Positions 1-8,001 of a DNA stretch of 52,029 nt are shown here, piece by piece. Both the position numbers and the translations under genes were made by a program. The stretch covers positions 1-52,029 of the forward strand of contig JAFSWO010000028.1 of NCBI GenBank assembly GCA_017450165.1. Reading direction: 5' to 3'. Position 1 is the stretch's first letter. The number at the start of each line of letters is the position of its first letter. The notes under the pieces are model-generated. The model was not told the origin of the DNA, ran no database searches, and was given only the letters and a program-made list of their open reading frames with translations. The stretch is from Bacteroidales bacterium (GTDB lineage: Bacteria; Bacteroidota; Bacteroidia; Bacteroidales; UBA932).

Positions 1-299
1 GCAAGGACCTCGCATCCTATATTTATATAGGTACTCCGCTGCCGCAGTACGCTTCGCAGTATGGTACCGAGTCCCGTATTCAGCTGAATGACTCTTTCCG
101 GACCATCGACGATATCCGTGACTTCATCGCATCCGAGCGTGAAAACCTCAGCGAGGTGGACCGCCCGTTCATGACGGTCAGCATCAAGGCTGACCAGGAC
201 ACCCGTATGGGTATCATCACCGATGTCAAGCAGGAACTCCGTCGCTGCTCCGCACTGAAGATTATGTACGGCGCCACAAAGGGCGGCAAAGTTCAATAA
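1..299 (+). CDS. ExbD/TolR-like biopolymer transport protein, C-terminal part (5' truncated)
   Basis: The reading frame is open from the window edge (codons start at base 3) to TAA at 297-299, giving about 98 residues. The fragment contains a periplasmic-domain pattern (a DVKQELR helix, then ALKIMYGATKGG and the end of the protein) that resembles the C-terminus of Bacteroidetes ExbD proteins. ExbD works with ExbB at the inner membrane to pass proton-motive energy to TonB. The N-terminal membrane anchor lies outside the window, so the assignment rests on the tail alone. The gene is closed by the terminator at 314-346, so it ends the preceding transcription unit. A TonB-like protein lies 3.3 kb downstream but is not in the same operon. 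Confidence 0.7.
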   Translation, partial: KDLASYIYIGTPLPQYASQYGTESRIQLNDSFRTIDDIRDFIASERENLSEVDRPFMTVSIKADQDTRMGIITDVKQELRRCSALKIMYGATKGGKVQ

Positions 300-313
300 T
301 CTACGCTGAAAGG

Positions 314-346
314 AAGAAGGGTGGCCACAGCGTCACCCTTCTTTTT
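314..346 (+). terminator. Rho-independent terminator after the ExbD-like gene
   Basis: A perfect 10-bp inverted repeat (AAGAAGGGTG at 314-323 and CACCCTTCTT at 334-343) with a 10-base loop runs into a T tract ending at 346. It lies 15 bases after the ExbD stop codon and 24 bases before the phosphatase start. Confidence 0.85.
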
Positions 347-369
347 GTTACGTTAAAGATACTGTGCAG

Positions 370-1596
370 ATGAAAAAGACAACTCGAATCATCACTGTCG
401 CCCTCGCGATTGCGCTGATGGCCACCGGCTGCAGCAGCAACAAGGCGAAGTATGTATTCCTCTTCATCGGCGACGGCATGGGATTTTCCCATGTGGCGCT
501 GGCAGAGGCTTATCTGGCGCAGGAGCGTGGTGACGCCTGCGGTCAGGATCCCCTTACATTCACCCAGTTCCCCGTTTTGGGTATGGCGACCACCTTCTCC
601 GCCAGCAACCCCATCACCTGCTCTTCAGCAGCCGGAACCGCCCTTGCAACGGGCTACAAAACGAAGAATCATATGCTGGGAATGAATCCCGATTCATTGC
701 CGCTTAAAAGTATAGCTTACACCCTCCATGAGGCCGGCTACAAGATCGGCATCATGACCAACGTGGGCATTAACCACGCAACCCCCGCTGCCTTCTACGC
801 ACACAACGTCAATCGCAGCGACTACTATCCGATAGGTCTTGAACTGGCCGCATCCGGTTTTGAATTCTTCGGCGGCGGCGGATACCTCCACCCCACCGGA
901 AGCCCGAAGCTGGAGGAGCCGCTCCCTTATCTGGGCGATGCCGCTGAAGCAGCGGGCTACACCTTTGCCCGCGGACTGGATGAATTTGCCCGGAAAAAGT
1001 GCGACAAGATCATCCTCACCCGCCAAACCGACTATGAAGGCTCCTTGCCTTATCGTTTTGGCTGCGCTGAAGATGAACTGAACCTTGCGCAGGTGGTGGA
1101 CGCCGCTATCCAGGTGCTGGAAAAAGGGGGCAAAGGATTCTTCGCCATGGCAGAAGGCGGTCTGATTGACTACGCGGCTCACAGCAACAACACCATCGCC
1201 GATATCTTCGAAACCCTTGATATGGATCAGGCGGTGGCTGTCGCTTATGAATTCTACAAAAAGCATCCCAAGCAGACGCTGATCGTCGTTACCGCCGATC
1301 ATGAAACCGGCGGCGTATCGCTCGGGCGCGAAAGGGGATATCGGTTTGACCTGACTGTCTTCGATGAGGTAAAAACCAACGAATCAACGAATGATGCAGA
1401 ACAATATATGAACACCAAGGCCGTCCAGCAGGAGTACTCGGAAAGGGCACATATCGGCTGGACCACCGGATCGCACACGGGTTCTCCCGTTCCCGTATGG
1501 GCCGTGGGAGCCGGCAGCCAGCTGTTTGCCGGCCGCATGGACAACACGGATATCCCGCGCAAGATCTGCCAGGCCATGGGTGTCGATTTTGAATAA
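370..1596 (+). CDS. Alkaline phosphatase (lipoprotein)
   Basis: A 408-residue phosphatase of the alkaline phosphatase superfamily, which releases phosphate from monoesters outside the cytoplasm. The N-terminus is a lipoprotein signal (KK, hydrophobic stretch, lipobox ending at Cys21), so the protein is probably anchored in the envelope. Visible signatures are the metal-binding IGDGMG (D35), the nucleophile region TCSSAAGTALATG (Ser85/86), GLIDYAAH, and TADHETGG near residue 315, followed by a His-Thr-Gly metal site. The residue before the nucleophile is Ser rather than the Asp of E. coli PhoA. A GTG two codons upstream (364) is possible, but ATG at 370 gives the better signal peptide. It stands alone behind a terminator, 12 bases before asnS. 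No phosphate-response site was recognised. Confidence 0.9.
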   Translation: MKKTTRIITVALAIALMATGCSSNKAKYVFLFIGDGMGFSHVALAEAYLAQERGDACGQDPLTFTQFPVLGMATTFSASNPITCSSAAGTALATGYKTKNHMLGMNPDSLPLKSIAYTLHEAGYKIGIMTNVGINHATPAAFYAHNVNRSDYYPIGLELAASGFEFFGGGGYLHPTGSPKLEEPLPYLGDAAEAAGYTFARGLDEFARKKCDKIILTRQTDYEGSLPYRFGCAEDELNLAQVVDAAIQVLEKGGKGFFAMAEGGLIDYAAHSNNTIADIFETLDMDQAVAVAYEFYKKHPKQTLIVVTADHETGGVSLGRERGYRFDLTVFDEVKTNESTNDAEQYMNTKAVQQEYSERAHIGWTTGSHTGSPVPVWAVGAGSQLFAGRMDNTDIPRKICQAMGVDFE

Positions 1597-1608
1597 ACTA
1601 TTACCGTA

Positions 1609-2991
1609 ATGATTAAGAGAATCAAGGAAATACTTCAGGAAGCACCGGGTGGAGAAGTCCTGGTAAAAGGTTGGGTCCGCACCAAGCGTGGCAACAAGAA
1701 TGTGGCCTTCATCGCCCTCAACGACGGCTCTACCATCAACAACCTGCAGGTGGTTTGCGACCCGACCGCCTTTGACGAGGAACTTCTCAAGAAGGTGACC
1801 ACCGGCGCCTGCCTCTCCGTGACCGGCAAACTGGTTGAATCGGTGGGCAGCGGACAGGCCGTAGAGGTTCAGGCCCGCACCATCGAGGTACTCGGAACCG
1901 CCGATCCGGAGATCTATCCGCTCCAGAAGAAGGGACACAGCATGGAGTTCCTGCGCGAAATTGCACACCTGCGCCCGCGCACGAACACCTTCGGCGCCGT
2001 GCTCCGCATCCGTCACGCCATGGCTTTCGCCATCCACAAATACTTCAATGACAGGGGGTTCTTCTACCTGCATACCCCGCTGATCACCGCCTCCGACTGC
2101 GAAGGCGCCGGCGAGATGTTCCAGGTAACAACGCTCGATCCGGAAAACCCGCCCCGCGGCGAAGACGGCAAGATCGATTACAGCCAGGATTTCTTTGGCC
2201 GCCACACCTCGCTGACCGTCAGCGGGCAGCTGGAGGGCGAGCTGGGCGCCACCGCCCTGGGCAACATTTACACCTTCGGACCCACCTTCCGGGCAGAGAA
2301 CTCCAATACCCCGCGACACCTGGCCGAGTTCTGGATGGTAGAACCGGAGATGGCCTTCTACGACGTCAACGATTTGATGGATCTTGAAGAGGACTTCATC
2401 AAGTATCTGGTGCGCTACGCGCTGGAGAACTGCGCCGACGACTTGGCTTTCCTGAACAAAATGATTGATCCGGAACTGATTGACCGCCTCAAGAGCGTGA
2501 TTGACACCGAATTCGTCCGCCTGACCTATACGGAAGGGATCGACATCCTGCTCAAATCGGGACAGAAGTTCGAGTTCCCGGTCTCCTGGGGCGTGGATCT
2601 GCAGAGCGAACATGAGCGCTATCTCGTGGAGAAACACTTCAAGAAACCGGTGATCCTGACCGACTACCCGAAGGACATCAAAGCCTTCTACATGAAGCAG
2701 AACGACGACGGCAAGACCGTTCGCGGCACCGACGTGCTCTTCCCGAAGATTGGCGAAATCATCGGCGGCAGCGAGCGTGAATCGTCGCTCGAAAAACTGA
2801 CCCGCCGTATCGACGAACTGAAGATGGATACCACCAACCTCTGGTGGTACATCGACACCCGCCGATTCGGTACCTGCCCGCACAGCGGATTCGGTCTCGG
2901 ATTCGAGCGCCTGCTGCTCTTTGTGACCGGCATGGCCAACATCCGCGACGTGATCCCCTTCCCCCGAACGCCTAAAACCGCTGAATTCTAA
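1609..2991 (+). CDS. asnS: Asparagine--tRNA ligase
   Basis: A 460-residue class II aminoacyl-tRNA synthetase that charges tRNA(Asn) with asparagine in the cytoplasm. The N-terminal OB-fold anticodon-binding domain (about residues 1-110, beginning [15 protein letters not shown]) is followed by the catalytic domain. The catalytic domain shows SGQLEGE, the motif 2 region [15 protein letters not shown], and the C-terminal motif 3 [15 protein letters not shown]. The ending [12 protein letters not shown] is typical of AsnS, and the length matches bacterial AsnS. AspS is excluded because the anticodon domain and the QLEGE/AENSNT motifs are those of AsnS. The stop codon is 6 bases before the uridine kinase start. 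Confidence 0.97.
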   Translation: MIKRIKEILQEAPGGEVLVKGWVRTKRGNKNVAFIALNDGSTINNLQVVCDPTAFDEELLKKVTTGACLSVTGKLVESVGSGQAVEVQARTIEVLGTADPEIYPLQKKGHSMEFLREIAHLRPRTNTFGAVLRIRHAMAFAIHKYFNDRGFFYLHTPLITASDCEGAGEMFQVTTLDPENPPRGEDGKIDYSQDFFGRHTSLTVSGQLEGELGATALGNIYTFGPTFRAENSNTPRHLAEFWMVEPEMAFYDVNDLMDLEEDFIKYLVRYALENCADDLAFLNKMIDPELIDRLKSVIDTEFVRLTYTEGIDILLKSGQKFEFPVSWGVDLQSEHERYLVEKHFKKPVILTDYPKDIKAFYMKQNDDGKTVRGTDVLFPKIGEIIGGSERESSLEKLTRRIDELKMDTTNLWWYIDTRRFGTCPHSGFGLGFERLLLFVTGMANIRDVIPFPRTPKTAEF

Positions 2992-2997
2992 TATACT

Positions 2998-3621
2998 ATG
3001 CTTATTATCGGTATCGCCGGAGGCTCCGGTTCGGGTAAGACGACAGTCGCCCGCAAAATCACGGAGAAGATGCACGACCATGTAGTGGTCATCTCGCAAG
3101 ACTCCTATTACAAAGACCAGAGCCATCTTCCGCTGGCAGAGCGGCAAGCCCTCAACTTCGACCATCCCAACGCCATCGACTGGGACCTGCTGGTGCAGAA
3201 TCTGCGGGCACTGAAGAATGACCAGGAGGTGGAGCAACCGGTCTATTCCTATATCACCTGTTCCCGTTCCACGACGGAGACGGTCCACATCTCCCCCGCT
3301 CCCATCATTATCGTGGAGGGCATCCTGATTCTCAGTTGCAAGGAGTTGGTGGACGAGCTGGATATCAAGGTCTTCGTGGATGCCGACGATGACGACCGCC
3401 TGATGCGCGTCATCGCGCGCGATATACGAGAAAGAGGCAAGGATGTGGAATGGGTGATGGATCGCTACACCAAAACGGTCAAGCCCATGTACCTGCAGTT
3501 CATCGAGCCCAGCAAGCGTGTTGCCGATATCATCGTACCGCAGGGCGGCCACAACCGTGTCGCTATCCAAATCCTGACAGCCACCATCAAGCATGCGCTG
3601 AAAGAGAAGGAAGAGGAGTAA
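2998..3621 (+). CDS. udk: Uridine kinase
   Basis: A 207-residue pyrimidine ribonucleoside kinase that phosphorylates uridine and cytidine to UMP and CMP in the salvage pathway. The P-loop GGSGSGKT lies at residues 8-15, and SQDSYYKD and FDHPNAIDWDLL follow, all characteristic of Udk. The length is standard. Its last codon overlaps the start of the next gene (TAATG), which suggests translational coupling. This salvage gene is far from the de novo pyrimidine operon at 30-37 kb. Confidence 0.96.
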   Translation: MLIIGIAGGSGSGKTTVARKITEKMHDHVVVISQDSYYKDQSHLPLAERQALNFDHPNAIDWDLLVQNLRALKNDQEVEQPVYSYITCSRSTTETVHISPAPIIIVEGILILSCKELVDELDIKVFVDADDDDRLMRVIARDIRERGKDVEWVMDRYTKTVKPMYLQFIEPSKRVADIIVPQGGHNRVAIQILTATIKHALKEKEEE

Positions 3622-4340
3622 TGTCCTTCTGGAAGAAGATAAGCGAAGAAAAGAAGGCGGGACTCTACACGACACTGGCGTTCCATCTCGTCGCTTTGAT
3701 TGTGATTCTCCTGGTCACCATCTCAAAGATGGCAGACCGGGAGTCTTCTTTCGTGCTCGACTTCACCAAACAGGAAGAATTGGAAGCGCGCCAGAAGGAG
3801 GCGGCTTTCAAAGAGCAGATCAGTCGGGAATTGGACGAGCAGATTGGCCGTCCTCAGGAGATCCGCAACGCCTCCGTGGACGTAGGCCGGGCGCTCAAGG
3901 ACGACCGTCACAAGAATCCCGCCGAGGTGTACAACGAGGCGGAGGAGCTCCAGAAGCGGCTTGACGCTTCCCGCCGCGAAGCGATTCAGGAGGCCAAGAA
4001 CGACGACCTGGTAGAGGTTTCAAAAAAAGAACAGCCCAAGGGGGATACCCCCGCATACGTGGGGCCCAGCGTGATTTCCTGGATGTTGGAGGGACGCACC
4101 AAATACAGCCTGCCTGTACCGGCTTATCAGGGATATGGCGCGGGCGATGTCTATGTCTCCATCCTGGTCAACCGCAAGGGACGGGTAATCGGTGCCAAGG
4201 TGAACGAAGCGGTTTCCACCCCGGACTCCCAACTGTGGGAATATGCGCTTCGGGCCGCCAAAAAATCGGTTTTCAATGCCGATGCCACCGCTCCGGAACA
4301 GCAGGCGGGCGAGATTGTTTATCGCTTCATCAAGCAATAG
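3621..4340 (+). CDS. TonB-like membrane-anchored protein (C-terminal TonB-fold)
   Basis: A 239-residue protein starting at the ATG that overlaps the udk stop. A frame extending upstream into udk is not used here because the coupled ATG gives a sensible topology. A short basic N-terminus is followed by one membrane segment (about residues 16-36), a charged region rich in E, K and Q likely to form a coiled coil, and a C-terminal domain (about 165-239). The C-terminal domain has the pattern GAGDVYVSILVNRKGRVIGAK typical of energy-transducer TonB domains. It lacks the Pro-rich linker of classical TonB. It may couple to ExbB/ExbD or act as a TolA-like envelope protein; the partner is not shown. 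Confidence 0.6.
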   Translation: MSFWKKISEEKKAGLYTTLAFHLVALIVILLVTISKMADRESSFVLDFTKQEELEARQKEAAFKEQISRELDEQIGRPQEIRNASVDVGRALKDDRHKNPAEVYNEAEELQKRLDASRREAIQEAKNDDLVEVSKKEQPKGDTPAYVGPSVISWMLEGRTKYSLPVPAYQGYGAGDVYVSILVNRKGRVIGAKVNEAVSTPDSQLWEYALRAAKKSVFNADATAPEQQAGEIVYRFIKQ

Positions 4341-4347
4341 TTTTTTT
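4314..4347 (+). terminator. Possible weak terminator at the end of the TonB-like gene
   Basis: ATTGTTT (4314-4320) can pair with AAGCAAT (4332-4338) with one T-G wobble; two bases later comes a run of seven T. The stem is A/T-rich and lies inside the end of the coding sequence, so its efficiency is doubtful. Confidence 0.35.
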
Positions 4348-4349
4348 CG

Positions 4350-4357
4350 TATCTTAG
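4350..4357 (+). promoter_or_regulatory. Possible -7 box for glutamine synthetase
   Basis: TATCTTAG differs by one base from the Bacteroidetes -7 consensus TAnnTTTG and lies 23 bases before the start codon. No matching -33 TTTG is visible at the usual distance. Confidence 0.3.
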
Positions 4358-4380
4358 CAGACTAATCTTTTCGAAAAAAT

Positions 4381-5883
4381 ATGAATCCAATACTTGATTA
4401 CAACATCAATCCGCTGGTGAGCCGGCTGGGCAAACTGCCGCAGGACTTCACCAAGAAGGATATCATCCGTTTCATCATCGAGAACGACATCCGTATCGTC
4501 AACTTCCGTTACGCTGCGGCTGACGGGCGGCTGAAGACCCTCAACTTCCCGGTCACCAACCTCGCTTATCTGGACAGCATCCTCTCCTACGGCGAGCGCG
4601 TGGACGGCTCCAGCCTTTTCCCTTATATCGACGCTCATTCCAGTGACTTATACGTTATTCCACGCTTCTCTACGGCCTATTTGGACCCCTTTGCAGAGAC
4701 GCCTACCCTGGGGTTGATCTGCTCCTACTTTACGAAGGACGGACTGCCGCTCGAGACCGCACCGGAATACACCCTCCGCAAGGCGCACAAGGTCTTCCAG
4801 GAGCAGACCGGCTGCCGCTTCGAAGCCATGGGCGAACTGGAATACTATGTGGTGGACAAAGATGACGAACTCTTCCCCACCCCCGACCAGCACGGCTACC
4901 ACGAATCCTCTCCCTTCACCAAGTTCGAAGCCTTCCGCACGGAGGCCATGCGCCTGATTGCCCAGGTAGGCGGCCAGATCAAATACGGCCACTCCGAGGT
5001 GGGCAACTTCCGCCAGGACGGCAAGATCTACGAACAGAATGAGATCGAATTCCTGGTCAATCCGGTAGAGACGGCTGCCGATCAGTTACTGATGGCCAAG
5101 TGGATTCTCCGCACGCTGGCCTACCAGTATGGACTCGATGTCACCTTCGCGCCCAAGATTACCGTGGGCAAGGCGGGCAGCGGCCTCCACTTCCACACCC
5201 GCATCATGAAGGGCGACAAATCCATGATGATCGAGAAGGGTCGCCTCTCCGACCTGGCCCGCAAGGCCATCGCCGGCTATATGAAATGCGCCGCAGGACT
5301 CACCGCCTTCGGCAACACCAACCCGACCTCCTACTTCCGGCTTGTGCCGCACCAGGAGGCACCCACCAGCATCTGCTGGGGCGACCGCAACCGCTCCGTG
5401 CTGGTCCGCGTGCCGCTCGGATGGACCGGCAACGCCGACATGGTGGCCCTGGCCAATCCGCTCGAGGCCGGCCAGGAATACACAGCCCCCAGCAAACAAA
5501 CCGTGGAGATGCGCTCCCCGGACGGCAGCGCCGATATCTACAATATGATGGCCGGTCTGGTGAATGCAGCCCGCATCGGTTTCAACATGCCGGATGCCCT
5601 GCAGGTGGCAGAAGACACTTACGTAGATGTCAACATCCACGCCAAGGGCAACGAAGCCAAACTCCATTCACTCAAGCAGCTGCCCGCATCGTGCTACGAA
5701 TCGGCCCTGATGCTCGAACGCTCCCGTGCCCTCTTTGAGGATTCCGGCGTCTTCAGCCCGGCCCTGATCGACGGCACCATCGCCAAACTCAAGGCCTACG
5801 ACGATGCCCGCATTCGCGAGCAGGTGGAACGCCACCCGGCCCTGATGGGTGAACTGGTCAACAAATACTATCACTGCGGCTAA
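4381..5883 (+). CDS. glnA: Glutamine synthetase (type I fold)
   Basis: A 500-residue glutamine synthetase that makes glutamine from glutamate, ammonia and ATP; the product feeds the glutamine-dependent steps of the purine and pyrimidine operons in this window. An N-terminal beta-grasp domain is followed by the catalytic barrel. Metal and substrate motifs are visible: GELEYY, NEIEF, AGSGLHFH, SYFRLVP and a late VEMRSPDGSA. The adenylylation-loop tyrosine of enterobacterial GlnA (NLYDLP) is not apparent; the corresponding stretch reads HSLKQLPAS, so control by adenylylation is unlikely. A relative acting on a different gamma-glutamyl acceptor cannot be excluded from sequence alone. It lies 10 bases before the radical SAM gene. 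Confidence 0.85.
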   Translation: MNPILDYNINPLVSRLGKLPQDFTKKDIIRFIIENDIRIVNFRYAAADGRLKTLNFPVTNLAYLDSILSYGERVDGSSLFPYIDAHSSDLYVIPRFSTAYLDPFAETPTLGLICSYFTKDGLPLETAPEYTLRKAHKVFQEQTGCRFEAMGELEYYVVDKDDELFPTPDQHGYHESSPFTKFEAFRTEAMRLIAQVGGQIKYGHSEVGNFRQDGKIYEQNEIEFLVNPVETAADQLLMAKWILRTLAYQYGLDVTFAPKITVGKAGSGLHFHTRIMKGDKSMMIEKGRLSDLARKAIAGYMKCAAGLTAFGNTNPTSYFRLVPHQEAPTSICWGDRNRSVLVRVPLGWTGNADMVALANPLEAGQEYTAPSKQTVEMRSPDGSADIYNMMAGLVNAARIGFNMPDALQVAEDTYVDVNIHAKGNEAKLHSLKQLPASCYESALMLERSRALFEDSGVFSPALIDGTIAKLKAYDDARIREQVERHPALMGELVNKYYHCG

Positions 5884-5893
5884 TCTTTAAACC

Positions 5894-6892
5894 ATGGACG
5901 GCTCCATCATCGTAACCTACCGCTGCCCGATGCGTTGCAAGATGTGCAACATCTGGGCGAATCCCACCAAGCCCTCCGAGGAGTTCGCACCCGAACTGCT
6001 GGAGAAACTGCCTCGGATGCATTCGGTCAACATCACAGGCGGGGAACCGTTCATTCGTGAAGATATCGAGGAGATTGTCAAGATTCTCCGCAAGAAGACG
6101 AACCGTATTGTCTTCTCTACCAGCGGCTGGTTCAGCGACCGGATCATCGCGCTCGCAAAGAAGTACCCCGATTTGGGTTTCCGCATCAGTATCGAGGGGC
6201 TCAGCGTGAAAAACGATGAACTGCGCGGCCGCGAAGGCGGGTTCGACAAGGGGCTCCGCACGCTACTGGAACTCAGGCGGATGGGAGTGAAAGACATCGG
6301 ATTCGGCATTACCGTCTCGAACAACAATTCGGACGATATGCTGGATCTCTACGAACTGAACAAAAACCTGAAGATGGAGTTCGCCACCGCGAGTTTCCAC
6401 AACTCTTTCTACTTCCATAAGTACGACAATCAGGTGACCAATCTGGATGAGGTCTGCGCCAACTTCGACGAACTCATCCAACGGCTGATGAAGGAAAACA
6501 ACCCCAAATCGTGGTTCCGTGCCTTCTTCAACCTGGGTCTGATCAACTATGTCCGGGGCGGACGCCGCCTGCTTCCCTGCGAAGCCGGCAGCGAGAACTT
6601 CTTCCTGGATCCCTACGGCAACATCCTCCCCTGCAATGGCATGGAGGAGCGATGCTGGTTCGCATCGATGGGCAACCTCAATGAGGCCTCCTTCGATGTA
6701 ATCTGGAACAGCCCGCAGGCGGCCGCCGTGCGCGACAAAGTGGCCCATTGTCCCAAGAACTGCTGGATGATCGGAAGCGTCTCGCCGGTGATGCACAAGT
6801 ACCTGCGCAAGATTCTTCCGTGGGTCGTCAAGAACAAACTCAAGGTCATGCGCGGCGGAAAGGTCGACACCAGTTGCATGCCCGAGCTATGA
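5894..6892 (+). CDS. Radical SAM protein with C-terminal SPASM/Twitch-like cluster domain
   Basis: A 332-residue radical SAM enzyme. The [4Fe-4S]-SAM motif CxxxCxxC is at C11, C15 and C18, followed by ITGGEPFIRED (GGEP 49-52). The C-terminal part carries an extra cluster-type cysteine set (C229, C247, C254, C286, C290) around the phrase FFLDPYGNILPC, typical of SPASM domains that modify peptides or of anaerobic maturases. Its substrate is unknown, and no small precursor-peptide gene lies nearby. It overlaps the glycosyltransferase start by four bases (ATGA), so it is probably cotranslated with it. The glycosyltransferase and exporter next to it suggest a role in building or modifying an envelope molecule; this is inference. 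Confidence 0.8.
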   Translation: MDGSIIVTYRCPMRCKMCNIWANPTKPSEEFAPELLEKLPRMHSVNITGGEPFIREDIEEIVKILRKKTNRIVFSTSGWFSDRIIALAKKYPDLGFRISIEGLSVKNDELRGREGGFDKGLRTLLELRRMGVKDIGFGITVSNNNSDDMLDLYELNKNLKMEFATASFHNSFYFHKYDNQVTNLDEVCANFDELIQRLMKENNPKSWFRAFFNLGLINYVRGGRRLLPCEAGSENFFLDPYGNILPCNGMEERCWFASMGNLNEASFDVIWNSPQAAAVRDKVAHCPKNCWMIGSVSPVMHKYLRKILPWVVKNKLKVMRGGKVDTSCMPEL

Positions 6893-8001
6893 AAATCGTC
6901 TTCATAGGCGGACGGGATATCCGAATCCTGGGCGGGATTGAAAACTACATGTATAATCTCGCTACGCAACTCGTGCGCGCCGGCCACGAGGCGGTGGTCT
7001 ATTGCGAAAGCGACCACCGCGGCGTTGAAACCGTGAATGGATTCAAGGTGATCTCCATGAAGGGCCCGAAGAGCAACCTGCTCTGCAAGCCCTGGGTCTC
7101 GCTGAAGGCCACCCTGCGCACCCTCTTCCGCGAAAAGGGTGTCTCGCTGATTCACTACAACGCCTGGCCTCCGGCCCTCTGGAGCTGGATTCCCCGCCTC
7201 TGCGGCATTCCTACCGTGATGGAGGGCCACGGCCACGAATGGCAGCGCAGCAAATACTCGCCGCGCCAGCAGCGGCTTCTCAAGCGGATGGAGCGCCGCT
7301 CCGCCCGTACGAACCGCCACCTGATCATGTGCAGCGAAAGCCAGGTCCGCTATTACAAGGAGCATTATAACCGCGAAGCCGTGACCATTCCCACGGCGGT
7401 TAACCTGCCGCCGTCCGAAGCACCTGCTTCCGATATTCTGCAGCGGTTCGACCTCACGCCGGGCCGGTTCTTCCTTTCTATGGGGCGTCTGGTGCCCGAC
7501 AAGAATCCGGATTACCTGATCGAGGGATTCCTGGCGGCCGGGCTCTCCGGGTGGAAACTGGTGATTGCCGGCGCCAACGACGCAATGCCCGATTATGTGG
7601 CAAAGCTTCACGCGCTGGGCGAAGGTCATCCGGAGGTGGTTTTCACCGGTGCTGTCTATGGTTCCGACAAAGACTGCCTGCTGCGCAATGCAGCCCTCTT
7701 CTGCCTGCCTTCCACGATTGAAGGCCTCTCGATCGTGCTGCTGGAAGCGATGAGCTACCGCCGTCCCATCCTGGCTTCGAATATTGAAGCGAACCAGGAA
7801 GTCCTGCAGCCCGACAGCGCGCTCTGGGTGCGTCCCGAGCAGGCCGGCGACATTGCCGAGGCTCTGCAAAAGGCCGCGGTCACCGAGGATTTCACGCAAG
7901 CCGTGGAGACCAACTTCGCGCTGGTCCGCGACAATTACACCTGGGAACGGGTGACCGCCCGCTACCTACAATACATCGAAACCCTGGTTCGGAAACGATG
8001 A
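6889..8001 (+). CDS. GT4-family glycosyltransferase
   Basis: A 370-residue GT-B fold glycosyltransferase. The N-terminal half begins MKIVFIGG and contains LGGIENYMYNLATQL, the glycine-rich acceptor-side loop of GT4 enzymes. The C-terminal half carries the donor-binding pattern FLSMGRLVPDKNPDYLIEG and the E-x7-E motif EGLSIVLLE (about residues 277-285). It likely transfers a sugar from a nucleotide-sugar to a lipid or polysaccharide precursor at the inner face of the membrane. The start overlaps the radical SAM stop (ATGA) and the end overlaps the ABC transporter start in the same way. An in-frame extension into the upstream gene is rejected because the overlap start matches family N-termini. 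Substrate unknown. Confidence 0.85.
   Translation: MKIVFIGGRDIRILGGIENYMYNLATQLVRAGHEAVVYCESDHRGVETVNGFKVISMKGPKSNLLCKPWVSLKATLRTLFREKGVSLIHYNAWPPALWSWIPRLCGIPTVMEGHGHEWQRSKYSPRQQRLLKRMERRSARTNRHLIMCSESQVRYYKEHYNREAVTIPTAVNLPPSEAPASDILQRFDLTPGRFFLSMGRLVPDKNPDYLIEGFLAAGLSGWKLVIAGANDAMPDYVAKLHALGEGHPEVVFTGAVYGSDKDCLLRNAALFCLPSTIEGLSIVLLEAMSYRRPILASNIEANQEVLQPDSALWVRPEQAGDIAEALQKAAVTEDFTQAVETNFALVRDNYTWERVTARYLQYIETLVRKR

Noticed and set aside
1384..3675. 763-codon open frame on the minus strand across alkaline phosphatase, asnS and udk
   Set aside because: It runs antisense to three well-supported genes and has a low-complexity His/Val/Asp-rich product. Long antisense frames are expected in G+C-rich coding DNA.
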